Positions 27,623 to 37,957 are shown, counted from the stretch's first letter. The stretch is DNA of 52,622 bases from Acidobacteriota bacterium (GCA_016871015.1 VFZX01000008.1:1-52622); one strand, 5' to 3'. Numbers and translations: made by a program. Notes: generated by a model from the sequence alone, not told the origin.

Positions 27623-27690
27623 CGAGCCCGGAGTCCGGCCCCGCCGGTGCTACACTCGTGGTCAAGGAGCACAACTCCCCCAGTCTGGAC

Positions 27691-28560
27691 ATGGCACAGT
27701 CGACTTTATTAGCGCCCCCCACTCCCGTTGTGATCGATGAGGAGACTGAACGTGCGATCGACCGGCTGATCACCAAGACGGATGACCCTGTGGACGACCT
27801 TCATAGCGAACGGCAGTCGACCTTGTTGAAGAGTCCGCTGCACTGCTCCTGGAGCCTTCCTGCGTTGCCCGAAAGCCCAGAGCTCAAACGCCGGTTCTGG
27901 ACGGGCGTCAACGTCGGACTGTTCGAGACCCCGTATCTTCCGCCGCTAATTCCGGACTTCGCTCTGGCCGCCGACGTCTCAGCGCCGAGGCGGCGGAACT
28001 CGGCCTACTTCTTCTGGGACCACGGCAAGATGCCAGATCTTGTTGTCGAGATCGTCTCGAACAAGATCGGCGGGGAACTGGGGCGAAAGAAGCAAAAATA
28101 TGCCCGGTGGGGAATCCGCTTCTACATCGTGTGGGATCCGTTCCTCGAACTGGGCAGCGAGCGCATCCAGTTTTTCGTGCTGGTGAACGGCCGCTACCGC
28201 AAGAGCCCCGACCGTTTCATCCCCGAACTCAATCTCGGGTTCACGATTTGGCGTGGAGAATGGGAAGGCGTGGCCGATGACTATCTGCGGTGGTGCGACC
28301 GCGATGGCAACCTGCTGCCGACCTCCAACGAAGAGGCCACCGCCAACGCGCGCCGGGCCGACCAAGAGCGCCGCCGGGCTGAGGAAGAGCGCCGCCGGGC
28401 TGACCAGGAACGCCTGAGGGCACAGGAAGAAAAGCGGCGGGCCGAGGAAGAAGCCCTCCGCGCGGAACTCGAGGGCCGGCGCGCCGACCAGGCCGAAGCC
28501 AAGCTGATCCGGCTTCGTGAGAAGCTCCGTCTTCTGGGCCTTGACCCCGAAGCTGATTAA
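27691..28560 (+). CDS. Uma2-family (DUF820) endonuclease with coiled-coil tail
   Basis: 289 residues from ATG 27691; an in-frame extension upstream runs through the decayed gene and is not used. The restriction-like PD-(D/E)xK fold is seen at about residues 90-165: LIPDFALAADV, then MPDLVVEIVSNK, then GRKKQKYARWGIRFYIVWD, which supplies the Asp, Glu-x-x-Ser and Lys positions. Residues about 215-285 are a charged repeat of Ala-Asp/Glu-Gln-Glu-Arg-Arg units, a probable coiled coil. Uma2 proteins are common in multicopy families of unknown role. It sits at the end of an accessory patch. Confidence 0.82.
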   Translation: MAQSTLLAPPTPVVIDEETERAIDRLITKTDDPVDDLHSERQSTLLKSPLHCSWSLPALPESPELKRRFWTGVNVGLFETPYLPPLIPDFALAADVSAPRRRNSAYFFWDHGKMPDLVVEIVSNKIGGELGRKKQKYARWGIRFYIVWDPFLELGSERIQFFVLVNGRYRKSPDRFIPELNLGFTIWRGEWEGVADDYLRWCDRDGNLLPTSNEEATANARRADQERRRAEEERRRADQERLRAQEEKRRAEEEALRAELEGRRADQAEAKLIRLREKLRLLGLDPEAD

Positions 28561-28613
28561 TCATCGACAGCGTCATCACCTCTCCTCCTCCGTCAGATTT
28601 GAGACCCCTCCAC

Positions 28614-30479
28614 ATGAAATTCCTGTTGCTCTTCCTGGCGCCTCTGCTACTCCCAGCTCAAGCCGCCGTGACCGGCGAGAACCGCATCTGGCACAAGATC
28701 ACGCTGACGTTCACCGGGCCCGAGTCCTCTGAAACCGCCGCGGAGAACCCATTCACGGACTACCGGCTGGACGTGGCGTTCACCCATCGATCGGGAGGGC
28801 GGACCTACCGGGTGCCGGGCTATTTCGCCGCAGACGGCAACGCGGCCCAAACCTCCTCCGCCGCCGGAAACAAGTGGCGGGTCCACTTCGCGCCGGACAG
28901 GACCGGCGAATGGACGTACCGGGCATCAATGGTCAAGGGTCCGCGCGTGGCGGTGGAGGCCAATGCAAACGGGACACCGGTGGCGGGTGTCGACGGCGTG
29001 ACGGGCACGCTCAGGATAGCCGCCACGAACAAGCGGGCACCGGACTTTCGCGCCAAGGGCCGCCTGCAGTATGTGGGTGAGCACTTCCTCCGCTTCGCCG
29101 GCAACAACGAGTACTTCCTCAAGGCCGGCGCCGATTCTCCGGAAACCCTGCTCGCCTACGAGGACTTCGATGGCACTACGACGCGCAAGATTCCTCTCAA
29201 GAAATACGCGCCGCATCTCCGCGACTGGCGGCCGGGGGATCCAACGTGGAAGGACGGCAAAGGAAAAGGCTTGATCGGCGCGGTCAACTACCTGGCCGCC
29301 AAGGGCATGAACGTCATGTCGTTCCTCACGTTCAACACCGGCGGTGACGGTGACAATGTCTGGCCCCATGTCTCTCCGGACGACAAGCTGCGCATGGATG
29401 TCTCGAAGCTCGACCAATGGCAGATCGTCTTCGACCACGCCCAGGCCAAGGGGATCTACCTCCACTTCAAGCTGCAGGAGCAGGAGAATGACGACAATCG
29501 CGAAGTGGTTGGCGGGGGCGGGACCGCAGGGGGTCCGGCGGTGGCGGTCCGCAACGTTCCAGCCGCGATGGACGAAGGCCGGCTGGGGCCGGAGCGCAAG
29601 CTTTACCTGCGGGAACTGATCGCCCGGTTCGGCTACGCGCTGGCGCTCAACTGGAACATGGGCGAGGAGAATACCCAGTCGCCAGAAGAGCAGCGCGACA
29701 TGGCGAAGTTCATCAAGGACACGGATCCGTATCAGCACCACCTGGTGGTTCACACGTTTCCGCAGTGGCAGGACCGGGTGTACTCCAAGCTGACGGGCGA
29801 GCAGTCGGTGTTAAGCGGCGCCTCGCTGCAAATGATGTGGGACCAGGTGCATCAGCGCACGCTCCAATGGCGCCGTGCTTCCGCGCAAGCCGGGCGCCGA
29901 TGGATCGTGGCCAATGACGAACAGGGATCGGCCCAACACGGCGTGCCGCCCGACGACGGATACCAGGGCTTCGCTGGCAAGGACCGCCAGGGGCGTGCGA
30001 TCCACAACATGCACGACATCCGGAAGCGCACGCTCTGGGGAAACCTGATGGCGGGTGGGGCCGGCGTCGAGTACTACTTCGGATACCAGTTGGCGGAGAA
30101 CGACCTTGTGGCCGAGGACTTCCGCAGCCGCGACAAGAGCTGGGACTACTGCCGCATTGCCCTCGAGTTTTTCCGCGAACACCGCGTTCCTTTCTGGGAG
30201 ATGGAGCCCGCCGACGCACTGGCCGGAAACACAGATGAAGCCAATGGGAAATTTGTGCTGGCCAAGAAGGGCGTGCTGTATCTGGTCTATCTTCCCGGCG
30301 GTGGCGTCACCCAGCTTGACCTCTCCGGTGCGCCGGGGACGTTTTCGGTTCGATGGCTCAATCCGCGAACCGGAGGTCCGTTGATGAAGGGGAGCGTCGC
30401 CAGCGTGAGAGGCGGCGGCAGCGTGGATCTCGGCGCGCCTCCCGGACCCGAGGACTGGCTAGCTGTTCTCCGCCGTTGA
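28614..30479 (+). CDS. Secreted DUF5060 / collagen-binding-domain putative glycosidase
   Basis: 621 residues from ATG 28614 (MKFLLLFLAPLLLPAQAA signal peptide). Residues about 20-100 are a DUF5060 Ig-like domain (WHKITLTFTGPES, then FAPDRTGEWTYRAS). About 145-530 is a TIM-barrel-like region with LALNWNMGEEN near 345 and a Trp-rich substrate surface. About 550-620 is a putative collagen-binding type C-terminal domain (LVYLPGGGVTQLDLSG, RWLNPRTGG). Proteins of this layout are usually annotated as putative glycosidases; the polymer is not known. No Shine-Dalgarno is obvious. The DUF1553 gene follows 10 bp later. Confidence 0.82.
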   Translation: MKFLLLFLAPLLLPAQAAVTGENRIWHKITLTFTGPESSETAAENPFTDYRLDVAFTHRSGGRTYRVPGYFAADGNAAQTSSAAGNKWRVHFAPDRTGEWTYRASMVKGPRVAVEANANGTPVAGVDGVTGTLRIAATNKRAPDFRAKGRLQYVGEHFLRFAGNNEYFLKAGADSPETLLAYEDFDGTTTRKIPLKKYAPHLRDWRPGDPTWKDGKGKGLIGAVNYLAAKGMNVMSFLTFNTGGDGDNVWPHVSPDDKLRMDVSKLDQWQIVFDHAQAKGIYLHFKLQEQENDDNREVVGGGGTAGGPAVAVRNVPAAMDEGRLGPERKLYLRELIARFGYALALNWNMGEENTQSPEEQRDMAKFIKDTDPYQHHLVVHTFPQWQDRVYSKLTGEQSVLSGASLQMMWDQVHQRTLQWRRASAQAGRRWIVANDEQGSAQHGVPPDDGYQGFAGKDRQGRAIHNMHDIRKRTLWGNLMAGGAGVEYYFGYQLAENDLVAEDFRSRDKSWDYCRIALEFFREHRVPFWEMEPADALAGNTDEANGKFVLAKKGVLYLVYLPGGGVTQLDLSGAPGTFSVRWLNPRTGGPLMKGSVASVRGGGSVDLGAPPGPEDWLAVLRR

Positions 30480-30489
30480 GCTACATCCT

Positions 30490-33426
30490 ATGTTCCGCCC
30501 CGCCCTCCTCAGCATCCCTTTTATCGCGCTCGCCGCGCCGGTCGAGTTCCAGAAGGAGATCCGGCCCGTGCTGTCAGGCACTTGCTTCCAATGCCACGGC
30601 CCCGATCCCAACACGCGAATGGCGGGGCTGCGGCTGGACATCCGCGAAGAAGCCCTGGCGGCACGCAAGACCGGCGCTGCGATCGTTCCGGGAAAGCCGG
30701 AGCAGAGCACGCTCTACCAGCGTCTGGTCCACACGAGCGCGTCGTTGCGGATGCCGCCCGCACACAGCCACAAGACGGTTACTGAGTCCCAGAAATCAAC
30801 CATCCGGCGCTGGATCGAAGAAGGCGCCGTGTGGAAGGAGCACTGGTCCTTCGCACCGCCGCGGCGGGCGGACCCGCCACAAGTGAGGGCGGCGAAGTGG
30901 ATCCGGAATCCGCTGGACCGCTTTGTCCTGGCCCGATTGGAAGCCGCGGGACTCGCTCCAGCTCCTGAAGCGGACCGCCGCACGCTCATCCGCCGGGTCG
31001 CGCTCGACACGACCGGACTTCCGCCCACACCCGCCGAGACCGAGCAATTCCTGCGGGACAAGAGTCCCGCGGCTTATGAATCGATGGTCGGCCGCTACCT
31101 CGCCTCGGACCGCTGGGGCGAGCATCGCGGGCGGTTCTGGCTCGACGCCGCACGATACGGTGACACGCACGGGATCCATGTCGACAACTATCGCGAGATG
31201 TGGCCCTATCGTGACTGGGTGATTCAGGCGTTCAACCGCAATCTGCCCTTCGACCGGTTCACGATCGAACAGATCGCAGGGGACCTGCTTCCCAACCGGA
31301 CACTCGACCAGCAGATCGCCACCGGATTCCACCGCTGCAATGTCACGACCAATGAAGCCGGGGTGATCGTCGAGGAGATCGAGGCGATGTATGCCAAGGA
31401 CCGCGTCGAGACCACCGCCACGGTCTGGCTGGGACTCACGCTCGGCTGCGCGTCCTGCCACGACCACAAGTTCGATCCGCTGTCGCAGCGCGATTTCTAT
31501 TCAATGGCCGCGTTCTTCCGCAACACCGGACAGGACGCGATGGACGGCAATGTCCCCGACACGCCGCCGGTGGTCGTGGTGCCGCGTGCTGAGGATCGCG
31601 AGCGGTGGTCCGCGATCAACGCGCAGGAACAGCGGGCCCGCGAGCGGATGACCGCGGCGGCCGCCAAAGCCGAACCCAGCACGAGGGCGGGCGACGCGCC
31701 GCTCACCGGACAGATCTTCGCGCACACCACCAAGGCTGAGTTTGAGAGGGATAAATCTCTGGATCTGCCTCCCGTCGAGCTCGACGCGGCAAAGCCGTTC
31801 AGCCTGGCGGTGACGTTCTACTTCCCGAAAGGTGAAGAAGGCTTCGTGGTGGCGTCGCAATCGGATCCGGCGGACAAGAACCGCGGATGGCATCTCGAAA
31901 TCGGCGCGCGCGTGGTGAATTTCCGTCTGGTGGGGGACGACGCCAAGCAGATCACCATCCGCGCCGGACACATGGAGCAGCTTGTTCCGGGCTCCTCAAA
32001 CCATGTCGCGGTGTCTTATGACGGATCGCGCGAGCAGGCCGGGCTCGCTCTGTACGTGAACGGGAAAGCGCCGCCAAACCAGGGCGCGGGCGATCAGAAC
32101 ACGCAACTGCCCGGACGGATCTCCGTGAGCGCGCCCCTGCGGCTGGGCCGCAATCTGCCCGGCGGATCGATTTCTGATTTCCGGATTTTCGCCGCACCGA
32201 TGACCGCCGACCAGGCCCGGCTCACGCGCCTGTGGCCGGACCGCGCCCAGAATCCGGAAGCGCTGCGCCTCTATTCCCAGATCCACCACGATGCGGACTA
32301 CCGGCAAGCAAGCGAGGAACTGGCCGCGCTCAACCAGGAACGGCGCGCGATCCGCAAGCGCGGCGCGATCACGCACGTAATGAATGAGCGCATGGATCAG
32401 AGCCCATTTGCGCACATCCTCTACCGCGGCGCCTATGATCAGAAGCGAGACCGCGTTGAGCCGTTGACACCGGCGGTGCTGCCTCCCATGTCGAGCAGGC
32501 TCCCCAAGAACCGGCTGGGACTCGCCCAGTGGCTCATGGATCCGGCCAATCCGCTCACCGCACGCGTTACCGTCAACCGGTTCTGGCAGGAGCTGTTCGG
32601 GACGGGCCTGGTAAGGTCGGCTGAGGACTTCGGATCGCAGGGCATTCCGCCCGCCAACCAGGCGCTGCTCGATTGGCTGGCCGTCGAGTTCCGCGAGTCC
32701 GGCTGGGACGTGAAGAAGCTGTTCGAGCTGATGCTCACCTCGGCCACCTACCGGCAGGCGGCAACCGCGACTCCGGCGAAACTTGAAAAAGACCCGCTCA
32801 ATGAAATGTTGTCGCGTGGACCGCGGTTCCGTATGGACGGTGAGATGCTGCGCGACCAGGCGCTGGCGGCCAGTGGATTGTTGACTCTGGACATCGGCGG
32901 TCCAAGCGTGAAGCCGCTTCAGCCGGAAGGGATTTGGGAAGCGGTTGCGATGCTCGGCAGTAACACGCGGTTCTACAGAGCAGACGAGGGCGCGAAGCTG
33001 TACCGCCGGAGTCTGTATACGTTCTGGAAGCGGTCTGCGCCACCGTCGTCGATGGAGATCTTCAACGCGCCGACACGCGAAGCCTGCACCGTGCGCAGAG
33101 AGCGGACCAACACGCCTCTACAGGCGCTGGTGACGATGAATGATGTCCAGTTCGTCGAGGCGGCGCGGATGCTGGCCAAGCGTGCGGCCCAGGCCGCGGC
33201 ATCGGAGCCGGCACAACTCAACTACATCGCCGGACAAGTGCTGGCGCGGCCATTCGACGCGAAGGAGATGCGCGTGGCGCTTGAGGCGCTCAACGGTTAC
33301 CGCGGCTACTACGAGTCGAACCCGGGAGAGGCGGCGAAGCTTGCGGGGCCGGGCCAGGCGAGGCTGGCGGCACTCACCATGGCCGCGAATCAAATTTTGA
33401 ACCTCGACGAAGCGCTCACAAAGTAG
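30490..33426 (+). CDS. PSD1/PSCyt1-type protein (cytochrome, DUF1549, LamG, DUF1553)
   Basis: 978 residues with a short signal peptide. The N-terminal PSCyt1 domain has a haem-binding CFQCH at 32-36. The DUF1549 domain follows at about 145-345, with a second CxxCH (CASCHDHKFDP) near 319-325. A LamG-like sugar-binding jelly roll lies at about 425-575, and DUF1553 fills about 665-935. Such proteins are abundant in Planctomycetes, Verrucomicrobia and Acidobacteriota beside sulfatases and glycosidases and are always paired with DUF1501 proteins, as here. Their reaction is unproven; a haem-dependent oxidation of polysaccharide is a common guess. Confidence 0.92.
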   Translation: MFRPALLSIPFIALAAPVEFQKEIRPVLSGTCFQCHGPDPNTRMAGLRLDIREEALAARKTGAAIVPGKPEQSTLYQRLVHTSASLRMPPAHSHKTVTESQKSTIRRWIEEGAVWKEHWSFAPPRRADPPQVRAAKWIRNPLDRFVLARLEAAGLAPAPEADRRTLIRRVALDTTGLPPTPAETEQFLRDKSPAAYESMVGRYLASDRWGEHRGRFWLDAARYGDTHGIHVDNYREMWPYRDWVIQAFNRNLPFDRFTIEQIAGDLLPNRTLDQQIATGFHRCNVTTNEAGVIVEEIEAMYAKDRVETTATVWLGLTLGCASCHDHKFDPLSQRDFYSMAAFFRNTGQDAMDGNVPDTPPVVVVPRAEDRERWSAINAQEQRARERMTAAAAKAEPSTRAGDAPLTGQIFAHTTKAEFERDKSLDLPPVELDAAKPFSLAVTFYFPKGEEGFVVASQSDPADKNRGWHLEIGARVVNFRLVGDDAKQITIRAGHMEQLVPGSSNHVAVSYDGSREQAGLALYVNGKAPPNQGAGDQNTQLPGRISVSAPLRLGRNLPGGSISDFRIFAAPMTADQARLTRLWPDRAQNPEALRLYSQIHHDADYRQASEELAALNQERRAIRKRGAITHVMNERMDQSPFAHILYRGAYDQKRDRVEPLTPAVLPPMSSRLPKNRLGLAQWLMDPANPLTARVTVNRFWQELFGTGLVRSAEDFGSQGIPPANQALLDWLAVEFRESGWDVKKLFELMLTSATYRQAATATPAKLEKDPLNEMLSRGPRFRMDGEMLRDQALAASGLLTLDIGGPSVKPLQPEGIWEAVAMLGSNTRFYRADEGAKLYRRSLYTFWKRSAPPSSMEIFNAPTREACTVRRERTNTPLQALVTMNDVQFVEAARMLAKRAAQAAASEPAQLNYIAGQVLARPFDAKEMRVALEALNGYRGYYESNPGEAAKLAGPGQARLAALTMAANQILNLDEALTK

Positions 33427-33438
33427 GAGAATAGGCAA

Positions 33439-34887
33439 ATGGATCCGCTGCGGGAATCGATTCTCACTGAGACGCGCCGGCAATTCTTCGGCCGTGGCAC
33501 CCGGGGACTGGGCGTGGCAGCGCTCGCGTCGCTGATGCCGCGCGAAGGTTGCGCGGCCACCGCCGGACTGCCCAGCCTGCCGCATTTCAAGCCCACCGCC
33601 AAGCGCGCCATCTATCTCCACATGGTTGGGGCTCCGCCGCAGATCGATCTCCTCGATTACAAGCCGGGCATGAAGGACTGGTTCGACAAGGACCTGCCCG
33701 ACTCCATCCGCCGCGGACAGCGCCTCACCACGATGACCTCGGGGCAAAGCCGCTTTCCGATCGCACCGTCGGTCTTCAAGTTCCACCAACACGGACAGAG
33801 CGGCGCCTGGATCTCAGAGCTGCTTCCGCACCTCGGCAAGATGGCGGACGAGGTGGCCATCATCCGCTCGATGAATACCGAGGCGATCAATCACGAGCCG
33901 GCGATCACGTTCATCCAGACGGGATTCATGATCGCGGGAAAGCCGTGCCTCGGCTCCTGGGTCGCTTATGGACTCGGGTCGATGAACCAGGACCTGCCTA
34001 CGTTCGTCGTGATGAACGCGACGCACTCGCACCCGCGGGCCAACGTGCAAGCGATCTCCGCGCGGCTGTGGAGTTCCGGGTTCCTCTCGGGCGAGTACTC
34101 GGGTGTGGCGCTGCGGTCGGGCATCGATCCGGTGCTCTACATCAACAATCCGGACGGGGTCCCTACGCCGATGCGGCGGCGGATGCTCGACGCGGTGAGT
34201 GAGCTCAACCGGATCCAGCATCAGAAGACCGGGGATCCTGAGACGCTGACACGGATCGAGCAGTACGAGATGGCGTTCCGGATGCAGGCTTCGGTTCCCG
34301 AGTTGACGGATCTTTCCAAGGAGCCCGAGAGCGTCTACAAGCTGTACGGAGAGGACGCACGCAAGCCGGGAACGCTTGCCAACCGGTGCCTGATGGCACG
34401 GCGTCTGGTGGAGCGCGGCGTCCGGTTCGTGCAGGTGTATCAGCGGGGATGGGATGTTCATGGAGCGCTGCCGGAGGTCCTGCCCAGCCAGTGCAAGGAC
34501 GCCGATCAGGCCACCTGGGGACTGGTCCAGGATCTCAAGCAGCGCGGCCTGCTCGACGAGACACTGGTGATCTGGGGCGGTGAGTTCGGCCGTACGATCT
34601 ACTCACAGGGCAAGCTGACGCCAACCGACTACGGGCGCGATCATCATCCGCGCTGCTTCAGCCTGTGGCTCGCCGGCGGCGGGATCAAGGGCGGCGTGGT
34701 GCATGGGGAGACGGACGAGTTCTCCTACAACATCGTCAAGGATCCGGTGCACGTGCGCGACCTGCAGGCGACCATCATGCATTGCTTTGGCGTCGACCAC
34801 GAACGGTTCACCTTCCGCTACCAGGGGCTCGACCAGCGGCTCACCGGGGTCGAGAAAGCCGCGCCGGTTAAGGCTATCCTTGCGTGA
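33439..34887 (+). CDS. DUF1501 protein with Tat-like signal
   Basis: 482 residues from ATG 33439, with AGGAGA about 8 nt upstream. The start carries [19 protein letters not shown] at about 11-29, a twin-arginine-type signal. The rest matches DUF1501, an alkaline-phosphatase/sulfatase-like superfamily member: [16 protein letters not shown], then [20 protein letters not shown] and [10 protein letters not shown] are diagnostic. It is 12 bp behind DUF1553 and surely co-transcribed. The function is unknown but linked to the same polymer-degrading programme. The 3' end overlaps the convergent glycosidase gene by 14 bp. Confidence 0.92.
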   Translation: MDPLRESILTETRRQFFGRGTRGLGVAALASLMPREGCAATAGLPSLPHFKPTAKRAIYLHMVGAPPQIDLLDYKPGMKDWFDKDLPDSIRRGQRLTTMTSGQSRFPIAPSVFKFHQHGQSGAWISELLPHLGKMADEVAIIRSMNTEAINHEPAITFIQTGFMIAGKPCLGSWVAYGLGSMNQDLPTFVVMNATHSHPRANVQAISARLWSSGFLSGEYSGVALRSGIDPVLYINNPDGVPTPMRRRMLDAVSELNRIQHQKTGDPETLTRIEQYEMAFRMQASVPELTDLSKEPESVYKLYGEDARKPGTLANRCLMARRLVERGVRFVQVYQRGWDVHGALPEVLPSQCKDADQATWGLVQDLKQRGLLDETLVIWGGEFGRTIYSQGKLTPTDYGRDHHPRCFSLWLAGGGIKGGVVHGETDEFSYNIVKDPVHVRDLQATIMHCFGVDHERFTFRYQGLDQRLTGVEKAAPVKAILA

Positions 34888-35953
34888 TCCGCCTGGCGAG
34901 ATTGAAGAATCCCTTCTTGCGTTCCGTGTTGATGCCCCATTGGACGGGCACGGCCTGGTAGCCGTCGCGGTAGTTGTTCTCGCCGATGTCGAGCAGGCCC
35001 CATGAGGCGTAGCTCTTGATCGCGGAGAGCATGTTGTTCGACGGCTTGTCGAAATCGAAGTGGTCGTCCTCGTTGAACAGCACGGGCATCGGCCGGTAGC
35101 TCTTGCTGGCGCGGGTCCGCTCGACCATCGTGGTGATGAAAGCTGGATCCTTAACGCCGTTGCCGTGGAGCAGCACGTAGTCCGACACGGCGATCAGATG
35201 ATCGGGCGGAATGGTGCGTCCGTTGAAGCTGGTGCCGGTGAGGAACTCCTTCTCGCGCCGGAACGACTTGCGCGCGACGTCGAAGAGTTCGGCGATGCGG
35301 TCCGGCTTGAGGAGCGGCTGGTCGTATTTGGCGTTGTTGCACTCGTTGGCGATTTCGAGCAAGACGTTGCGGTATCCGTTGCGCGACAGCCAGCCGACGC
35401 CCTCACGCACCGCGCGCCGGACCGCTTCGTCGTTCTCGAAGTACTGATCCTGGCCGAAATAGAACAGGCAAACCATGGGGACCATCCCGAGGCGGTCGGC
35501 CGCATCAAGGATCCGCTTCAGCCGCGCCATGTAGGCAGGCTTCAGCGAGCCATCAGGACGGTAGGCGTTGTTCTTCCACGGTTGATCGCGCCGGTAGCCT
35601 TGCGGATTTCCGCCCTGGAGGCAGATGTCGAAGCAGAGCACTCCGTGCCGTTTCCATTCGGGCATCGCGGCGATGAACTCGCGGGTGTTGCGCTCCGGAT
35701 CCCACTTGCCGGTGTCCGGATACTTCCACAGCGGGACAGTCTCCGGATTCTCGTCGTCGAAGATCCCCTGCACCATGCGCGTGTTCATCAGCAAGCCTTC
35801 GATCTTGTGGCTCTCCCAGGTCCGGCCGGGATAGGTCGGCTTGCCGTTCAACAGGAACTGATCGCCGCGAATGCTGATCGTGGTTCGCGACTGTGCTCTG
35901 GCAGCCTGGACCAGCACCGGCGCCGCCAGAAATTCCCGCCTGCGGATGCGCAT
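34874..35953 (-). CDS. Putative secreted clan-A-like glycoside hydrolase
   Basis: 359 residues from ATG 35953 ([20 protein letters not shown], a twin-arginine-like signal). A start at 36019 would add 22 residues and cover the promoter gap. A TIM barrel is suggested by alternating strands. The acid/base Glu is likely in [11 protein letters not shown], the nucleophile Glu in [10 protein letters not shown], spaced as in cellulase-like clan A enzymes. The family number and substrate cannot be given. TATAGT lies 7 nt before the ATG with no Shine-Dalgarno. It is divergent from the sialidase-like gene. Confidence 0.75.
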   Translation of the reverse strand: MRIRRREFLAAPVLVQAARAQSRTTISIRGDQFLLNGKPTYPGRTWESHKIEGLLMNTRMVQGIFDDENPETVPLWKYPDTGKWDPERNTREFIAAMPEWKRHGVLCFDICLQGGNPQGYRRDQPWKNNAYRPDGSLKPAYMARLKRILDAADRLGMVPMVCLFYFGQDQYFENDEAVRRAVREGVGWLSRNGYRNVLLEIANECNNAKYDQPLLKPDRIAELFDVARKSFRREKEFLTGTSFNGRTIPPDHLIAVSDYVLLHGNGVKDPAFITTMVERTRASKSYRPMPVLFNEDDHFDFDKPSNNMLSAIKSYASWGLLDIGENNYRDGYQAVPVQWGINTERKKGFFNLARRITQG

Positions 35954-35999
35954 CTCCGGAACTATAACACGGCGCGCGTTTGGCATAATTAAGGGTTCC
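35954..35999. promoter_or_regulatory. Compact divergent promoter region between glycosidase and sialidase-like genes
   Basis: Within 46 bp there are two -10-like hexamers. TATAGT reads leftwards (35966-35961), 7 nt before ATG 35953. CATAAT reads rightwards (35984-35989), 10 nt before ATG 36000. Both match five of six consensus bases and both predict transcripts starting at or within a few bases of the ATG. Neither has a good -35 at 17 bp and neither gene has a Shine-Dalgarno. Confidence 0.4.
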
Positions 36000-37136
36000 A
36001 TGACACGGCGTTCCCTCATGCTCTCGGCTGCATTCGGTGGCGCGGTGCGCGCCGCACGCGTGGAATCGGTCGAGGTGATTTCAAAGCAGCCGCGGAGCTA
36101 TCACGCCTGGGCCACCATGGCCCGGCGCGCGAATGGCGAGCTGGTGGCCTCCTACTCCGGTGGCCGCGAGGGCCACATCTGTCCCTTTGGCCGCGTGGAG
36201 CTGATCCGCTCACAGGACAGTGGGCGAACCTGGAGCTGGCCGACGGTCCTGATGGACACACCGATCGACGACCGCGATTCCGGGATCCTGGAAACCGCCC
36301 GTGGCTCGCTATTGGTGACGACGTTCACTTCAATCAAGTACGAGGAAGTGATGGCGGCGGCCAAAGGCTGGGAAACGGACCGCATGGAACGCTGGCAGGC
36401 TGTCCAGCGCGCAAGCACGCAGGCCGAGCGCCAGTCCCTGCGCGCGGCCTGGATGCTGCGATCGGTTGGCGGCGGACACTCGTGGAGCCCGCCGTACCTG
36501 GTTCCCGTCACGAGCCCGCACGGTCCCATCAAGTTAAGTGATGGACGGCTGCTGTACCCGGGACGTGAGTATCCGGAAATTGAAGGGAAGGTCCCACGGA
36601 TCGGTGTGTGTGAGTCCAAAGACGATGGCTTAACGTGGCAGTGGCTGGCGCAGATCCCCACCCGGCCCGGCGACTCCGCGGTGCACTACCATGAGCTGCA
36701 CGGCGTGGAAGCCGCGCCGGGTAAGCTCATCGTGCACTTGCGAAATCACAATCCGGCGAACGAACGCGAGACGCTCCAGTCGGAGTCCAACGACGGCGGC
36801 CGCACATGGACCGCGCCACGGCCCATCGGTGTGTGGGGGTTGCCGAGCCACCTGATCCGCTTGCGCGACGGGCGGCTGCTGATGAGCTACGGCTACCGGC
36901 GTCCACCGCAGGGCAATCACGCGCGGATCAGCGAGGATCAGGGCAAAACCTGGTCCCAGCCAATCGTGCTGTCCGATGACGGTACGGGCGACATCGGCTA
37001 TCCGTCCACAGTGGAGCTTCCGGATGGAACGTTGCTCACGTTGTGGTATGAATCCAAGCGTTCGGGAACCGTCGCGGTGAAGCTTCCCGATCCTCCGTTT
37101 TCCGTCCTCCGGCTGGCCCGCTGGCGGATTTCCTGA
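36000..37136 (+). CDS. Sialidase-like (BNR/Asp-box) exported protein
   Basis: 378 residues from ATG 36000 with a TRRSLML Tat-like start. Four Asp boxes S-x-D-x-G-x-T-W are clear: SQDSGRTWSW, SKDDGLTWQW, SNDGGRTWTA and SEDQGKTWSQ, marking a six-bladed propeller of the exo-alpha-sialidase superfamily. The RIP-like motif and the arginine triad of true sialidases were not identified, so the substrate may not be sialic acid. It is the first of a pair with the YdcF gene 9 bp downstream. Confidence 0.85.
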   Translation: MTRRSLMLSAAFGGAVRAARVESVEVISKQPRSYHAWATMARRANGELVASYSGGREGHICPFGRVELIRSQDSGRTWSWPTVLMDTPIDDRDSGILETARGSLLVTTFTSIKYEEVMAAAKGWETDRMERWQAVQRASTQAERQSLRAAWMLRSVGGGHSWSPPYLVPVTSPHGPIKLSDGRLLYPGREYPEIEGKVPRIGVCESKDDGLTWQWLAQIPTRPGDSAVHYHELHGVEAAPGKLIVHLRNHNPANERETLQSESNDGGRTWTAPRPIGVWGLPSHLIRLRDGRLLMSYGYRRPPQGNHARISEDQGKTWSQPIVLSDDGTGDIGYPSTVELPDGTLLTLWYESKRSGTVAVKLPDPPFSVLRLARWRIS

Positions 37137-37145
37137 GGGAGGACT

Positions 37146-37916
37146 GTGTTCTACCTGTCGAAACTCGCGGGGATTTTTCTGGATCCAGGCAACTACGTGA
37201 TGCCGGCCATGATCACGGCGGTGATTCTCCTCGGCCGCCGCCCTCGCGTCAACCGTTGGCTGCTGTGGTTCTTCCGCCTCGGCGTCCTGGGTTGCACGCT
37301 GGTCTGGCTGACGCCGCTGCCGGACGTCCTCACGGAGAAGCTCGAGAAAATGATTCCGAACCCTGCCCTGCCCGCCCACGCCGACGGGATCATCGTGCTG
37401 GGCGGCTGGCAGGATATGGATCAGGTCCGCAAGCATGGCGGAATCCAGATGAACGGCAGCGCGGAGCGGTTCTTCGGCGCACTTGCACTCGCCCACCGGT
37501 ATCCGGCGGCACGGCTCGTGTTCACTGGCGGGAGTGCGCATCCGCTGTATCCGAACGAGTCAGAGGCAGCAATGACGGAAGCGGCGCTCCGGGCGCTTAA
37601 CTTTCCAATGGAGCGCGCCGTGTTCGAGCGAAAGGCGCGGGACACCTATGAGAACGCGGTCTACAGCCGCGACCTGGTCCAGCCCAAACCGTCCGAGACC
37701 TGGATCCTTCTGACGAACGCGTCGCATATTCCGCGCGCGATGGCCTGCTTCCGCCGCGTGGGATGGACCGTGATCCCGCACGGCGTCGACTTCCAGACGC
37801 ATGGCCGACCGTGGTTCAGCTTCTTCACGTTCATTCCCCAGATGGACAAGACCACCTGGGCGCTGCACGAATGGTTCGGGTTGCTCGGCTACTGGCTGGC
37901 GGGGAGGCTTGCTTGA
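37146..37916 (+). CDS. YdcF/ElyC family (DUF218) membrane protein
   Basis: 256 residues from GTG 37146, with GGGAGGA about 6 nt upstream. Two N-terminal helices (about 12-30 and 38-55) precede the DUF218 domain with ADGIIVLGG, ARLVFTGGSA, and TYENAVYSRDL. Family members such as ElyC affect envelope polysaccharide and peptidoglycan assembly; the enzymatic activity is unproven. Adjacent to a sialidase-like gene, it may share its promoter. Confidence 0.88.
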   Translation: MFYLSKLAGIFLDPGNYVMPAMITAVILLGRRPRVNRWLLWFFRLGVLGCTLVWLTPLPDVLTEKLEKMIPNPALPAHADGIIVLGGWQDMDQVRKHGGIQMNGSAERFFGALALAHRYPAARLVFTGGSAHPLYPNESEAAMTEAALRALNFPMERAVFERKARDTYENAVYSRDLVQPKPSETWILLTNASHIPRAMACFRRVGWTVIPHGVDFQTHGRPWFSFFTFIPQMDKTTWALHEWFGLLGYWLAGRLA

Positions 37917-37957
37917 TTCAGATGTCGAGGTTCATCCGGCGGACACAGAAGACATCG

